Source of the DNA: Candidatus Heimdallarchaeota archaeon
GTDB lineage: Archaea; Asgardarchaeota; Heimdallarchaeia; JABLTI01
Length of the DNA stretch: 34,531 bases
Reading direction: 5' to 3'
Assembly (NCBI GenBank): GCA_030614005.1
Contig: JAUWKS010000034.1
Location: 1-34,531 of the forward strand
Made by a program: the position numbers and the translations under genes. Under the pieces are notes generated by a model. The model did not search any database. It saw nothing but the letters and a program-made list of their open reading frames with translations, and was not told the DNA's origin. Positions 25,187 through 33,736 of this stretch are shown here, in pieces. The first letter of the stretch is position 1; every line of letters begins with the position of its first letter.

Positions 25187-26086
25187 ATGGAATTTGGAGT
25201 TCATGATGAAATAGGGAAATTACGTTCTGTTTTAATGCATCGACCTGGTGAGGAAATTAAGAAAGTTACAAAGGAAACTCTACAACAATATCATTTTAGA
25301 GCTGTTCCGAACCTAACTAAAATGCAAGCTGAATTTGATGATTTTACAACCATATTAAAAAACAATAACGTCAAAGTTGTTCTTTTAGAATCACTTACGG
25401 AAAAAACTCATTCACCTAATCTCTATTTCACTCGAGACATTGCTTCTATTACTGAAAAAGGTCTTGTTGTTATGAATATGGCTGTAGAAGCTAGAAAAGG
25501 AGAACCCAAGATAATCAAAGAGGCTCTGAAGAAAGAAATCCCAGTTCATGTTGAAATTAAGAAACCGGGATTATTGGAAGGAGGAGATTTAGTTTTTATT
25601 GATGATGATACAATTGGTATCGGTTTTGGTCCTCGGTCTAACACTCAAGGAATAAAGAAATTAATCGGTAAATTCAAGAAAACTTCCATAAAGGAATTTG
25701 TGCTTATACCACTTCCTTCATTTCGTGTTCATCTAGATGGAGCGTTTATGTTTGTAGGTCACCATTTAACTATTATTCATGAACCTTCAATCAGTCATCA
25801 ACGTGCTCAAATAATTATCGGGAATACAAGTAGAAAGGAACCTTTCTTAGATTATCTGCGTTGGAAAGGCATCAGAACAATTACAGTATCAGATGAGGAA
25901 ACAAAGAATTTTTCTCCAAATGTTTTCTCAATAGGTGCTGGCAAAGTCATTTCCTACGAGTTGAATACTAGAGTAATCAAAGAGTTAGAGAAAAGAGGTT
26001 TAGATGTTATACCAATTAAAGGTAAAGAACTAGTAAAGGGTGGTGGCGGTCCACATTGTATGACGTGCCCGATTTTACGTGATTAG
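25187..26086 (+). CDS. Arginine deiminase/dimethylargininase-like guanidine-modifying enzyme
   Basis: 299 residues, the size of single-domain members of the amidinotransferase superfamily. Characteristic motifs: SPNLYFTRDIA with Asp84, LLEGGDLVF with Glu131, FRVHLDGAFMFVG with catalytic His182 and Asp184, and GGGGPHCMTCP near the C terminus with nucleophile Cys291. The catalytic set is complete. The enzyme should hydrolyse a guanidino group (arginine, methylated arginine or agmatine-like) to a ureido product; sequence motifs fit dimethylargininase or arginine deiminase best. No carbamate kinase, ornithine transcarbamylase or arginine antiporter is nearby, so it is not part of a classical ADI operon. 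Its upstream region is the rearranged tail at 25057-25161. Confidence 0.88.
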   Translation: MEFGVHDEIGKLRSVLMHRPGEEIKKVTKETLQQYHFRAVPNLTKMQAEFDDFTTILKNNNVKVVLLESLTEKTHSPNLYFTRDIASITEKGLVVMNMAVEARKGEPKIIKEALKKEIPVHVEIKKPGLLEGGDLVFIDDDTIGIGFGPRSNTQGIKKLIGKFKKTSIKEFVLIPLPSFRVHLDGAFMFVGHHLTIIHEPSISHQRAQIIIGNTSRKEPFLDYLRWKGIRTITVSDEETKNFSPNVFSIGAGKVISYELNTRVIKELEKRGLDVIPIKGKELVKGGGGPHCMTCPILRD

Positions 26087-26201
26087 GATGTAGCGAGAGA
26101 TTAATTCACTGAATGATTAAACTATGGCTGAAACTATACTTGAAATATTTTAATCCATAATAAAAAAAAGAAAGAATAAGACGGTTGCTAAACGTCTCTG
26201 T

Positions 26202-28946
26202 TTATCTTGTAGCTATTTTCTTCTTCCGAACTAGTAAGGTAATAACTACTACGAGGATAATTCCTACTAATCCACCACCGATTATGACATAAGCCCACCA
26301 AGGTAAGCTAATACCAGATGTATCGATTTGAATGTCAACTGTATCGCTCCAATCGCTAGCGAGATCATAATCATCTACAGCCCGTACTCGGAAGTAATAC
26401 GTGCCATCCGTCAAATCTGTAACATTGTGCGATAAACCTGTTACAATGAAGGTGTCAATAGGTGTAGCAAAATTTGTTTCATTAGCTACTTGTAACTCAT
26501 AGTGATCGATACCAACATCATCTGTGCTAGTATTCCAAGTTACTTCTACATTGCTGACTTCAATTAAAACACCAGGGTCATTAAGTAGAGGTGCAGTTGG
26601 TTGTTCATTGAAGAAATAATCAATAGATACTGCATATAAATGCACACTGCGATCTTCTGGACCTGCTATCACAGCTTTCCAGCGAAGGTCATTGCCTGGA
26701 TTTGCGAAAACGTGTTCTAATCCTGGAGTGACTACTTCCCAATTTGTGCCACCATCAGCAGACATAGAGAATTCAACTGCTGTTAATGTTGGGACATTGC
26801 CAACAAAGTCTAATGTTGCTCTGTAAATAATATCTTCTGTATTGTCAACCTCGAGGGATTGAGCTTCAGAGGTCCCAAGAACATAGGTGTCAGCAGCACT
26901 TTCAAAATGCCGAAGAATTACTAGGCTAGTTCTATTAGCTACATAAGTAAAATCACCACTTGTAGAAATTTGAGTAGCTAAGGTAGCATTTGGGCAATTA
27001 CCTATTTTTTGGATGTCAGTAATGTCTGAAGTGTTGATCATAGTGACACCACTATTGTGATCAGCAACAAGCATGTAAGGACCAAAACCCCAAACACCAG
27101 ATGGTTTGCTAGAAGTTGAAATATAATCACCAAAACCAGTGCTTGTTGGATCTGTTACATCCCAATGTTCGTAATATCCTAATTGATCTACTAAGAATAA
27201 TGAATCACCATCTACATAGACATCGTAATGGTCAACATTTATTAAATCCCATTTATAGATTTCAACAGGAGTACTGATGTCGGTTATATCGTAGATTGCT
27301 AAACCAACATTAGCACCAGTCTTACCAACTATATAGAGAAGAGGACCTTGAATCCATAATGCTGTAACGTTGGATGTGACAGTGAAAGAGCTATAAGGAG
27401 AAGGAATAACATATGGATTTGATATATTGTAAATGTAAACTCCTAGAGTCCCATCAGCTATAAATGCATAGTCACCAGAAACCATAACATCAGTTGCTTG
27501 ACCAAGAACTCTGAAATTGGTTTGGAAAATATTGGCAGGATCACTGATATCGTAAATTCGAAAAGCATTGCCGTAATCAGCAATATACGCGAAATTTCCT
27601 CGAACATCAAGCTTACGATAGAAAGGAGTCACTCCTATAATGTCATTATCAAGTAAAATTGGATTGTTTGGATCTCTGACATTGAGAGTAATTAATCCAT
27701 CACGTCCTCCAGCAATATAGGCTATATCACCAATGACTTTTACATCCCAAACTTCGTGATCATCATAAACATTGGAATAAAATGAATCATAATTTTTCAA
27801 AAATCCCACTTTATATGTGTAAATTCCATCATTCGTAGCAATAACTAGATTTTCTCCATAGAGATCAACATCATAGGCATAAGGAATTGACGCAATTTCT
27901 GTAACAAACGCAATGTGGTTTGGATCAAATGTATCAAATACTTGTACACCACCATTACCATCAGCAACAAAGAGTGTTCTTCCTTGCTTGACCAGCCTTT
28001 GAGCATGACCGGGAGTATCATAAGTGCTGATAATTGTTGGATTTGTTGGATCTCTTATATCGATAACATGAACTCCTGCTGAACCATCAGCTAAGTAAGC
28101 TAATCCTCCATCAACTATTACATCTGTAGCATTACCAGGAGTATTAACATAACCTATTTCTACTGGTGAAAATTTGTTTGTAATATTTAACACATAAAAT
28201 CCTTCAGTGCTGGCGGCAATATACGCAGAATGCCCAACAATATCAAGACCTAATGAGAGATTGCACTCCCAGTTACATTTAGCTGGAAATGTTTCAAATC
28301 CTGCTGGATCTTCATCATATAATACTCTTAACGAAGTATTATCCGCAACATTATATGATGTATAATAGATATATGCTCCTAAGGTCTCAATATCAGTTAC
28401 GTAGTTATCCATTCCAAACCCAATTACCCAATGAGGATTAGAAGGATCCTGTACATCATAAGCAATAATTCCATAATCTATTGATGCATCATCATATTGT
28501 CCTGCCCATAGTGCATCACCTTCAACAGCAATTGCCTTAGTTTCATACCATGCAGAACTTTCCCCTAACAGACTAATGTCAGATGGATTACTTATTTCTA
28601 CTATTGCGATTTGAGTAGAAGTACTACTATTATACATTCCTAGATAAGCTTTCATACCCTGAACTTCTACATCAACAACTGGTGAAGAAGTATAGTAGTG
28701 ATCCAAAAATTCCAAGGAAAAATTACGATTATTCGTTACTATTCCTGTCCCCCAACCAAAAGCGCTAGATGCTCCATCTAGATAGGTTGTGGTCGTAAAA
28801 TCTTCAACATATGAATCAGTACTTTGCGCAGTTAAATTTAAGTCATTATTATTCATTCCATTAAATGATGGAACGAAAAAAGTTGTTAATGAAAATAAAC
28901 CTACTAACAACAAAGTAGCTATAAATTTCTTTTTAATTGAAACCAT
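26202..28946 (-). CDS. Large LVIVD-repeat surface protein with fibronectin-like domain and C-terminal anchor
   Basis: 914 residues. A signal peptide (about 1-30) precedes many LVIVD-type repeats of about 42-50 residues with patterns such as VYLADGSAGVHVIDIRDPTNP or VMVSGDYAFIADGTLGVYIYN, covering roughly 60-690. A beta domain follows, then a fibronectin type III-like domain (about 795-880, ending in GTYYFRVRAVDDYDLASDWS), one membrane helix (about 887-907) and a basic tail RKKKIATR. It should stand on the outer face of the membrane as a large ring or rod, for adhesion or ligand binding. It has GAGGGTG before the ATG and a convergent relation to the deiminase gene. Confidence 0.88.
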   Translation of the reverse strand: MVSIKKKFIATLLLVGLFSLTTFFVPSFNGMNNNDLNLTAQSTDSYVEDFTTTTYLDGASSAFGWGTGIVTNNRNFSLEFLDHYYTSSPVVDVEVQGMKAYLGMYNSSTSTQIAIVEISNPSDISLLGESSAWYETKAIAVEGDALWAGQYDDASIDYGIIAYDVQDPSNPHWVIGFGMDNYVTDIETLGAYIYYTSYNVADNTSLRVLYDEDPAGFETFPAKCNWECNLSLGLDIVGHSAYIAASTEGFYVLNITNKFSPVEIGYVNTPGNATDVIVDGGLAYLADGSAGVHVIDIRDPTNPTIISTYDTPGHAQRLVKQGRTLFVADGNGGVQVFDTFDPNHIAFVTEIASIPYAYDVDLYGENLVIATNDGIYTYKVGFLKNYDSFYSNVYDDHEVWDVKVIGDIAYIAGGRDGLITLNVRDPNNPILLDNDIIGVTPFYRKLDVRGNFAYIADYGNAFRIYDISDPANIFQTNFRVLGQATDVMVSGDYAFIADGTLGVYIYNISNPYVIPSPYSSFTVTSNVTALWIQGPLLYIVGKTGANVGLAIYDITDISTPVEIYKWDLINVDHYDVYVDGDSLFLVDQLGYYEHWDVTDPTSTGFGDYISTSSKPSGVWGFGPYMLVADHNSGVTMINTSDITDIQKIGNCPNATLATQISTSGDFTYVANRTSLVILRHFESAADTYVLGTSEAQSLEVDNTEDIIYRATLDFVGNVPTLTAVEFSMSADGGTNWEVVTPGLEHVFANPGNDLRWKAVIAGPEDRSVHLYAVSIDYFFNEQPTAPLLNDPGVLIEVSNVEVTWNTSTDDVGIDHYELQVANETNFATPIDTFIVTGLSHNVTDLTDGTYYFRVRAVDDYDLASDWSDTVDIQIDTSGISLPWWAYVIIGGGLVGIILVVVITLLVRKKKIATR

Positions 28947-29110
28947 TTTACACCCTCAAGTGAAATATAATATTAAATTATAAACAAATAATAAAAAAGT
29001 TTCTAAGAAAGAAAGCAACTAAATTTTTGGTTGATTTCTTCAAAAGATCATTATATTTTCATTTCTTGCTCTTTTCTTCCTTCTTTTTCACTCTTTTTAG
29101 ATTTAATTCA

Positions 29111-29332
29111 TGACTTTTGAGCCATAATTCAATTTTAGCAACTATTTTCAATTAGTCAGTTCTTTTATTATTCCTCAGTAATTGGTGCGCCACAATAAGG
29201 GCATGTAACTAAACTCTCTGGTGGTAATTTAACTCTACAGAAAGGACACATATTCTTTTTTCTTCCAATTCTTGGTAGGGCTTCTCCAGTTTCACGAGCT
29301 TTTATAGCAACGGCTTTCTGTTTTCTAATAAC
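29111..29332. repeat. Direct repeat, parental copy (zinc-ribbon gene 3' end and flank)
   Basis: Partner of 24830-25051. Here the block is continuous with a complete gene, so this is the likely source copy. Similarity also covers the noncoding flank 29111-29167, which shows that DNA, not only protein, was duplicated. Confidence 0.85.
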
Positions 29333-29935
29333 TACAAAAACAAAACCAATCCAAACAATTATTGCAATAATTCCTAATAGAACTGAGCCTCCCATTACAG
29401 CCCAAAGCCACCATAATGAATAAAGAATACTTATTCCTTGAAACTCAATATCTTTTTCGATGCTCGTACCTTGTTCTATTACTGTAACTGTTGCCAATCC
29501 ACTTTCACCACTATTAACATAAACTCCGATAAAGAAGTCTCCATCATTTGGTGCAGTAAAGATAATGCTCTCAGGACCTACACCAGGTGTATCTTGTGCT
29601 ACAAGTAAGCTCCTATTTGTAAAATCTGCTCTTTTGTAGATAGATAATGTGAAATCAAAATCATAATATGCAGGATTATAGGTTACTGAGAAAACGTACG
29701 TTACATCCACTTCAAGGTCTCTAACAACTAATGCATCTAATTCTCCTTCTTCAGCATAAATATCATATTCTCCTCTAACTGGAGAAAGAATTGCAATAAA
29801 TGAAGATGTTAGTAACACTAGAAAGAATATTACCAATAACGATTTTTTTCTATTAATTATTTTAATGCTAATTTTAATACGCTCCAAAACTAAACTACGT
29901 TCACATCTCGACCTAAAATATATATTTTTTGTCAT
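29168..29935 (-). CDS. Membrane protein with outer beta domain and cytosolic zinc ribbon
   Basis: 255 residues. A basic N terminus and a hydrophobic helix (about 33-52) are followed by a beta-rich outer domain (about 55-160) that resembles a bacterial pre-peptidase C-terminal (PPC-like) domain, with DFDFTLSIYKRADF and PNDGDFFIGVYV. A second helix (about 175-203) leads to a cytosolic tail with a zinc ribbon of form CPFC-x11-CPYC near the C terminus. It may be a sensor or assembly factor; no enzyme motif is seen. The ATG immediately follows the stop codon of the SRPBCC gene (TAAATG), so the two are coupled. A truncated copy of its 3' end lies at 24887-25087. Confidence 0.8.
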   Translation of the reverse strand: MTKNIYFRSRCERSLVLERIKISIKIINRKKSLLVIFFLVLLTSSFIAILSPVRGEYDIYAEEGELDALVVRDLEVDVTYVFSVTYNPAYYDFDFTLSIYKRADFTNRSLLVAQDTPGVGPESIIFTAPNDGDFFIGVYVNSGESGLATVTVIEQGTSIEKDIEFQGISILYSLWWLWAVMGGSVLLGIIAIIVWIGFVFVVIRKQKAVAIKARETGEALPRIGRKKNMCPFCRVKLPPESLVTCPYCGAPITEE

Positions 29936-30412
29936 TTACTTTTTGTAGTCAGGATGATTATCTAACCACGTAGATAAGTTTCTGAAAGTTTCTTCATTGC
30001 GTTTGTTAATGAATTTGTATAACTGATTTCCAAGTAAACGATAAAGTAAAGGTAATTTCTTTAGATTGAAACGTTCCTCAAAATGCACTCGAGTCTTCCC
30101 TCCTTCCAGAGGTTCTAAACGAATCAGACCATTGGTATCTAACCCGGGTTTGAGGCTTAACATTGTGTATGTATAACCAACGTTTGGTTTAACATCTGTC
30201 ACTAATTCTATAGAACACCGTGATCCCCATGGGAGCTTGTAATGTACCCTTCTAATTAGACCATTTCCGTTTTCATCTCCCGGGTAAAGAATTTCTATAT
30301 CAATAACTATTGCTTCTGTGAATTCTTTCCAGATATCATAATCTTGCATAAGGGACCAAATTTTTTCTGGAGGATGAGGAATTTCTATAGAAAATACGTG
30401 TTCTTTTATCAT
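29936..30412 (-). CDS. SRPBCC (START/polyketide-cyclase-like) family protein
   Basis: 158 residues from ATG 30412. The start KEHVFSIEIPHPPEKIWSLM and the distal LEPLEGGKTRVHFEERF followed by a long C-terminal helix are typical of the SRPBCC helix-grip fold, a cavity that holds a hydrophobic ligand. The frame extends to TTG 30445, but the family begins one or two residues before the first strand, so the inner ATG is preferred. No catalytic residue can be named, so binding or transport of a lipid or isoprenoid-like ligand is the likely role. It is the first gene of a two-gene unit with the zinc-ribbon membrane protein. Confidence 0.82.
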   Translation of the reverse strand: MIKEHVFSIEIPHPPEKIWSLMQDYDIWKEFTEAIVIDIEILYPGDENGNGLIRRVHYKLPWGSRCSIELVTDVKPNVGYTYTMLSLKPGLDTNGLIRLEPLEGGKTRVHFEERFNLKKLPLLYRLLGNQLYKFINKRNEETFRNLSTWLDNHPDYKK

Positions 30413-30579
30413 CTTGTCCACAACTAGTTTAATATAGTTGTACAAAGTAAAAAATGTTGCTAATTTTCAGAGACCTTTTCTCTCTATAATAAGTTTAGAA
30501 CTATCTGTCACATGAATTTATATTTGTTGAACATAACTAAATTTATTGCTTTGAATCAGTAGTGAGTATGAAAATAAAA

Positions 30580-30801
30580 TCAAGTCTCCCTTTTGCTTTT
30601 TAACGATTCATCTTCACTACCATCAGGTAGCATCCAATCAGGATGCGATTTTCCTGCTTCTTCCATTTGAAATCTAGTACATTTTTCCCAATTTCCCTTA
30701 CAATATTGTTCTATCCATTTTCTATCTAATCTCCCTATTTCATAATATCTTTTCATAGGGCAAACAACAAACCATTTGCAAGTATTTTCTTTTTCTTTCA
30801 C
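30580..30801 (-). CDS. Small conserved Cys-rich protein, unknown function
   Basis: 73 residues from a GTG start. Four cysteines (8, 14, 34 and 41) lie in conserved-looking surroundings: CKWFVVCPMKRYYEIG, DRKWIEQYCKGNWEKC, and the tail HPDWMLPDGS. I recognise this as a type of small protein found across archaea without a firm function; the spacing suggests a zinc site or a small iron-sulfur cluster. It has no signal peptide. It lies 20 bases after the leucine-rich-repeat gene on the same strand, so they probably share a transcript. Confidence 0.7.
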   Translation of the reverse strand: MKEKENTCKWFVVCPMKRYYEIGRLDRKWIEQYCKGNWEKCTRFQMEEAGKSHPDWMLPDGSEDESLKSKRET

Positions 30802-30820
30802 AGTCTCACAACTTCAAGGT

Positions 30821-31624
30821 TTATTCGGTTTGTTTTTGTTTCCGCATATAAGCGTCTCTTGCAGATCTAATAGTACTTAGTAGTTTTCTACGCATATATT
30901 CCGACATTTCCTTTTCGTTAATAACAGAATCATACCAAGCAATCAATTCTTTTTCGATAACAATGTCTAGTAAATTTTCACATGCGCGTAATGGTGAAAT
31001 ATCTACCGATTCAAAATTATTATCTACGAGGTAGATACTCCGTAATTTCTTCAAAAAACTAAGAGGGCCTAAATCAATAGAGGTAAGCTTATTCTGACCA
31101 AGATCAATATGTTCTAGACTTTCACAAGCAATAAGTGGTTCCAAATCAATATAAACAAGATCATTTTCTTCTATTTCAAGCCCACCTAACATCTTAAGAT
31201 TGCGAAGAGGTTTAAGGCTAATCATGGTAAGATTGTTTGTATGCAGCCTAAGCTTAACCAATTCTTTACAATTACTTAGAGGTTTAAGATGAACAGACAT
31301 CAATTGATTATTACCTAAATCTAATTCCGTTAGTTGCTCACATTGGCTAAGAGGTGTTAGATCAATATCTTTTAACCGATTATATTCTAAACTTAGGATC
31401 TGTAGGTTCTTACAGCGTCTAAGGGGAATCAAATCAATTTCTTCGAGTAAATTACTAGATAAACGTAATCCCTTGAGATTCTTGCATTCACCTAATGGCG
31501 TTAAATCAATACGTGATAATTCTTCCCTACTTAGAGAAAGATATTCAATGTTTGGATCAATCTCCTGGGTGAATTTTTCCCCGCTTTCTAAAGTACCATG
31601 TAAAGTAAGAGTCACTATAACCAC
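30821..31624 (-). CDS. Cytosolic leucine-rich-repeat protein
   Basis: 267 residues with about eight leucine-rich repeats of 22-23 residues (roughly 25-220), each following IDLxPLxxCxxLxxLxLxxNxL. The conserved DLxPL part, with Pro and Leu at fixed places, makes a uniform family of repeats, close to the SDS22-like/bacterial type. There is no signal peptide or membrane helix, so it is intracellular. The C terminus is a charged helix (EMSEYMRRKLLSTIRSARD). LRR proteins bind other proteins; in this window the small GTPases are conceivable but unproven partners. The start is GTG 31624 with a TATA-like AAATATATTAAA (complement, about 31646-31657) upstream; a second in-frame GTG is at 31615. Confidence 0.85.
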   Translation of the reverse strand: MVIVTLTLHGTLESGEKFTQEIDPNIEYLSLSREELSRIDLTPLGECKNLKGLRLSSNLLEEIDLIPLRRCKNLQILSLEYNRLKDIDLTPLSQCEQLTELDLGNNQLMSVHLKPLSNCKELVKLRLHTNNLTMISLKPLRNLKMLGGLEIEENDLVYIDLEPLIACESLEHIDLGQNKLTSIDLGPLSFLKKLRSIYLVDNNFESVDISPLRACENLLDIVIEKELIAWYDSVINEKEMSEYMRRKLLSTIRSARDAYMRKQKQTE

Positions 31625-31734
31625 GAGAAAAAGAGTAGTTATTACTATTTAATATATTTGATGGAAAAAATCTTTTTGGAAAAGGAAAATGGCAGGCGTG
31701 AGGGGATGTGTTCCAAAAAAAGCCACAGCTTCAA

Positions 31735-31747
31735 TTGGTTGAACCAA
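31735..31747. promoter_or_regulatory. Perfect 13-bp palindrome in a G+C-richer intergenic patch
   Basis: TTGGTT-G-AACCAA at 31735-31747 is a perfect palindrome with one central base, inside a patch (about 31690-31750) that is clearly richer in G and C than its surroundings. It may be an operator for the leucine-rich-repeat gene or part of a small RNA. Confidence 0.3.
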
Positions 31748-31784
31748 AAGTGTCTTTTAAATCATTAAGTGAAAATAGTTATAC

Positions 31785-32306
31785 TTAAAAAAGCTCTATT
31801 AATTGGTTAATTATCAAGCTCATTCTATCATTAGTATTTAACAATTGTTTATTTCCAGTTTTTATAACCATAGTAACGTGTTGAAATACAGGATGGTTAC
31901 TTATACCAAGTTCACTCATTTTAACATAAATCAAATTTGGGTGTTTTAGAATTTGCATGATTTCTTTTGTATAATCTAAAATTTCTGGTTTTAGTTTTAT
32001 TAATAATTTCTTAATTTGTTTTGAATGAATAAAACTTTGATCTAATGAATTTACATTAATATTTGAAGAATTACTATTAGTATCAATTATTTGTATATTT
32101 TTTCTTTTAAAATATTCTAACTTTAATAACAGAATTGAAAAACATTTAGCTAAATTATTAGTATCACTGTAAATGAAATGTTGTGCTAATAGAAATAAAG
32201 TATCATCAATAGAATATTCCAATGTTCTATCTTCAATTGATTTTTCGATTGTATCACAAACTGATGAAATACATTGCTTCTGATTAAATGGAATACATAT
32301 CTTCAT
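31785..32306 (-). CDS. Hypothetical protein, unknown function
   Basis: 173 residues, ATG start. It looks mostly helical, with three Cys within the first 20 residues (KICIPFNQKQCISSVCD) and an Asn/Ser-rich central patch (IIDTNSNSSNINVNSL). No signal peptide, membrane helix or familiar motif is present. Codon use is even more A/T-leaning than its neighbours, which may indicate a recent or poorly constrained gene. It ends about 160 bases before the LRR gene on the same strand. Confidence 0.5.
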   Translation of the reverse strand: MKICIPFNQKQCISSVCDTIEKSIEDRTLEYSIDDTLFLLAQHFIYSDTNNLAKCFSILLLKLEYFKRKNIQIIDTNSNSSNINVNSLDQSFIHSKQIKKLLIKLKPEILDYTKEIMQILKHPNLIYVKMSELGISNHPVFQHVTMVIKTGNKQLLNTNDRMSLIINQLIELF

Positions 32307-32533
32307 AAATGCTATTGATTTTAGTTTAAAAAATGGAAAAATTGGATAACTGTCAATTAAACTTGAAACCTCTTTAATAATAAATTTGATAGTTTTCTCC
32401 TCTATTTTTAATACAAAAAAGGGTTGCCTATCAGTCGGTTATATTTCTCTGAACAATTCTCGTATTGAGTAAATAGAATACGTTTAAATGCTCGAAAAGT
32501 CCAACTAATTTTAGTTTTATGGAGAGTTAATTA

Positions 32534-33736
32534 TTGAGTAAAGTTTTCATATCTAACAAGCTAATGGTAATGATAATTTGTTTAACGATGTTATTACCAG
32601 TCCTTAATTTAGATTCAAGAAATTCGAATAACACAATAGGTTATTTATCAGAACCAAATCTGGATGGATTAACACCAAAAGCTTTGGTACCACCCCCCTC
32701 ACTACTAAGTCCAACAGATGGCAGTGCGCTTTCATCTACTAGTGTAACTCTAAACTGGCTAGCAGTGCCTACTGCGCTTGCTTATAATGTTCAAGTGGAT
32801 ACTTCATCAAGTTTCAGTAGTCCATTTGTGGATAATACAGATTTTGATACAAATCATGCATTTACAGCACCTGGAGATGATGTATATTATTGGCGTGCAA
32901 GAGCAATGGATTTCAATGAAGAGTGGAGTACTTGGAGTTCAACTTGGGATTTCACTGTTGATACCACACCTCCGGGCGCACCAAGTTTAGTTTCACCAGC
33001 AAACGGAGCGGAAACAAATGATCAAACACCATATTTAGATTGGTCGGCTCCAACTGGTTCAGCGGTACAATATCATGTTCAGGTAGATGACAGTGTAGTT
33101 TTTTTCAGCTGTATTATAGACATTTTAACATCAAATACTTATTATACATGCACCACAACTTTATCTGAAGGAAACTGGTATTGGCGTGTTTGTGCAAAAG
33201 ATGCAGCAGGAAATTGGGGGTCATGGAGTGCAATTAGGAATTTTGAAGTTGATATCACACCTCCAGGCATACCAACTTTAGTTTCACCTACAAACGGTGA
33301 TCACATAGTCGATAATACCACGTATTTTGATTGGACTAGTGCTTCAGGGGCAAATTTCTATCAGATACAGATTGATACTACCTCTTCGTTCACTACACCG
33401 GTTAGAGATGACACAACAGCTAATACATATTATACTTCAACAGCTTTGGCAGATAATCTATATTACTGGCATGTTCGTGCAGGAGATACAGCAGGAAATT
33501 GGGGCACCTATAGTTCTTATTGGACTGTTACAGTAGATACAACTGCCCCAGGAGCTCCAACATTGGTTACTCCAACCAATAATGATGATATAAATGACCC
33601 AACACCCTATTTAGATTGGTCAACTGTATCTGGAGCAGTAGAATATGACTTATGTATCTCAAACATCGGATTTCTCTGTCCCACTTTATTATTGGTCTAC
33701 AGCAAGTTCAAGTTACACCTGCACAACTTTAGATGA
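32534..33736 (+). CDS. Secreted fibronectin-type repeat protein, 5' part of a frameshifted gene
   Basis: A signal peptide (about 1-30) is followed by tandem beta domains of about 93 residues, each with the core PTLVSPTNGD, PYLDWSxxxGAxxYxxQxD and YYWxVRAxDxAGNWGxWS, ending in VDTTPPG. These are fibronectin type III-like repeats common in archaeal surface proteins. After the fourth domain begins, the frame goes wrong at about 33650-33653 and runs into an artificial tail ending at 33736; the true continuation is in another frame from 33654. The start is TTG 32534, preceded by GGAGAG. An ATG at 32519 is in frame but stops after three codons. Confidence 0.85.
   Translation: MSKVFISNKLMVMIICLTMLLPVLNLDSRNSNNTIGYLSEPNLDGLTPKALVPPPSLLSPTDGSALSSTSVTLNWLAVPTALAYNVQVDTSSSFSSPFVDNTDFDTNHAFTAPGDDVYYWRARAMDFNEEWSTWSSTWDFTVDTTPPGAPSLVSPANGAETNDQTPYLDWSAPTGSAVQYHVQVDDSVVFFSCIIDILTSNTYYTCTTTLSEGNWYWRVCAKDAAGNWGSWSAIRNFEVDITPPGIPTLVSPTNGDHIVDNTTYFDWTSASGANFYQIQIDTTSSFTTPVRDDTTANTYYTSTALADNLYYWHVRAGDTAGNWGTYSSYWTVTVDTTAPGAPTLVTPTNNDDINDPTPYLDWSTVSGAVEYDLCISNIGFLCPTLLLVYSKFKLHLHNFR

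Noticed and set aside
25187..26086. Classical arginine deiminase pathway operon
   Set aside because: No carbamate kinase, ornithine transcarbamylase or arginine/ornithine antiporter gene lies nearby.
31690..31740. Short plus-strand frame MAGVRGCVPKKATASIG, with a GCVPKK piece resembling disulfide reductases
   Set aside because: Only 17 codons, no further similarity and no nearby remnant; chance resemblance is far more likely.
33640..33670. Programmed ribosomal frameshift in the fibronectin-repeat gene
   Set aside because: No classical slippery heptamer with downstream structure is visible, and the break falls within an ordinary repeat domain; a two-base deletion explains it more simply.
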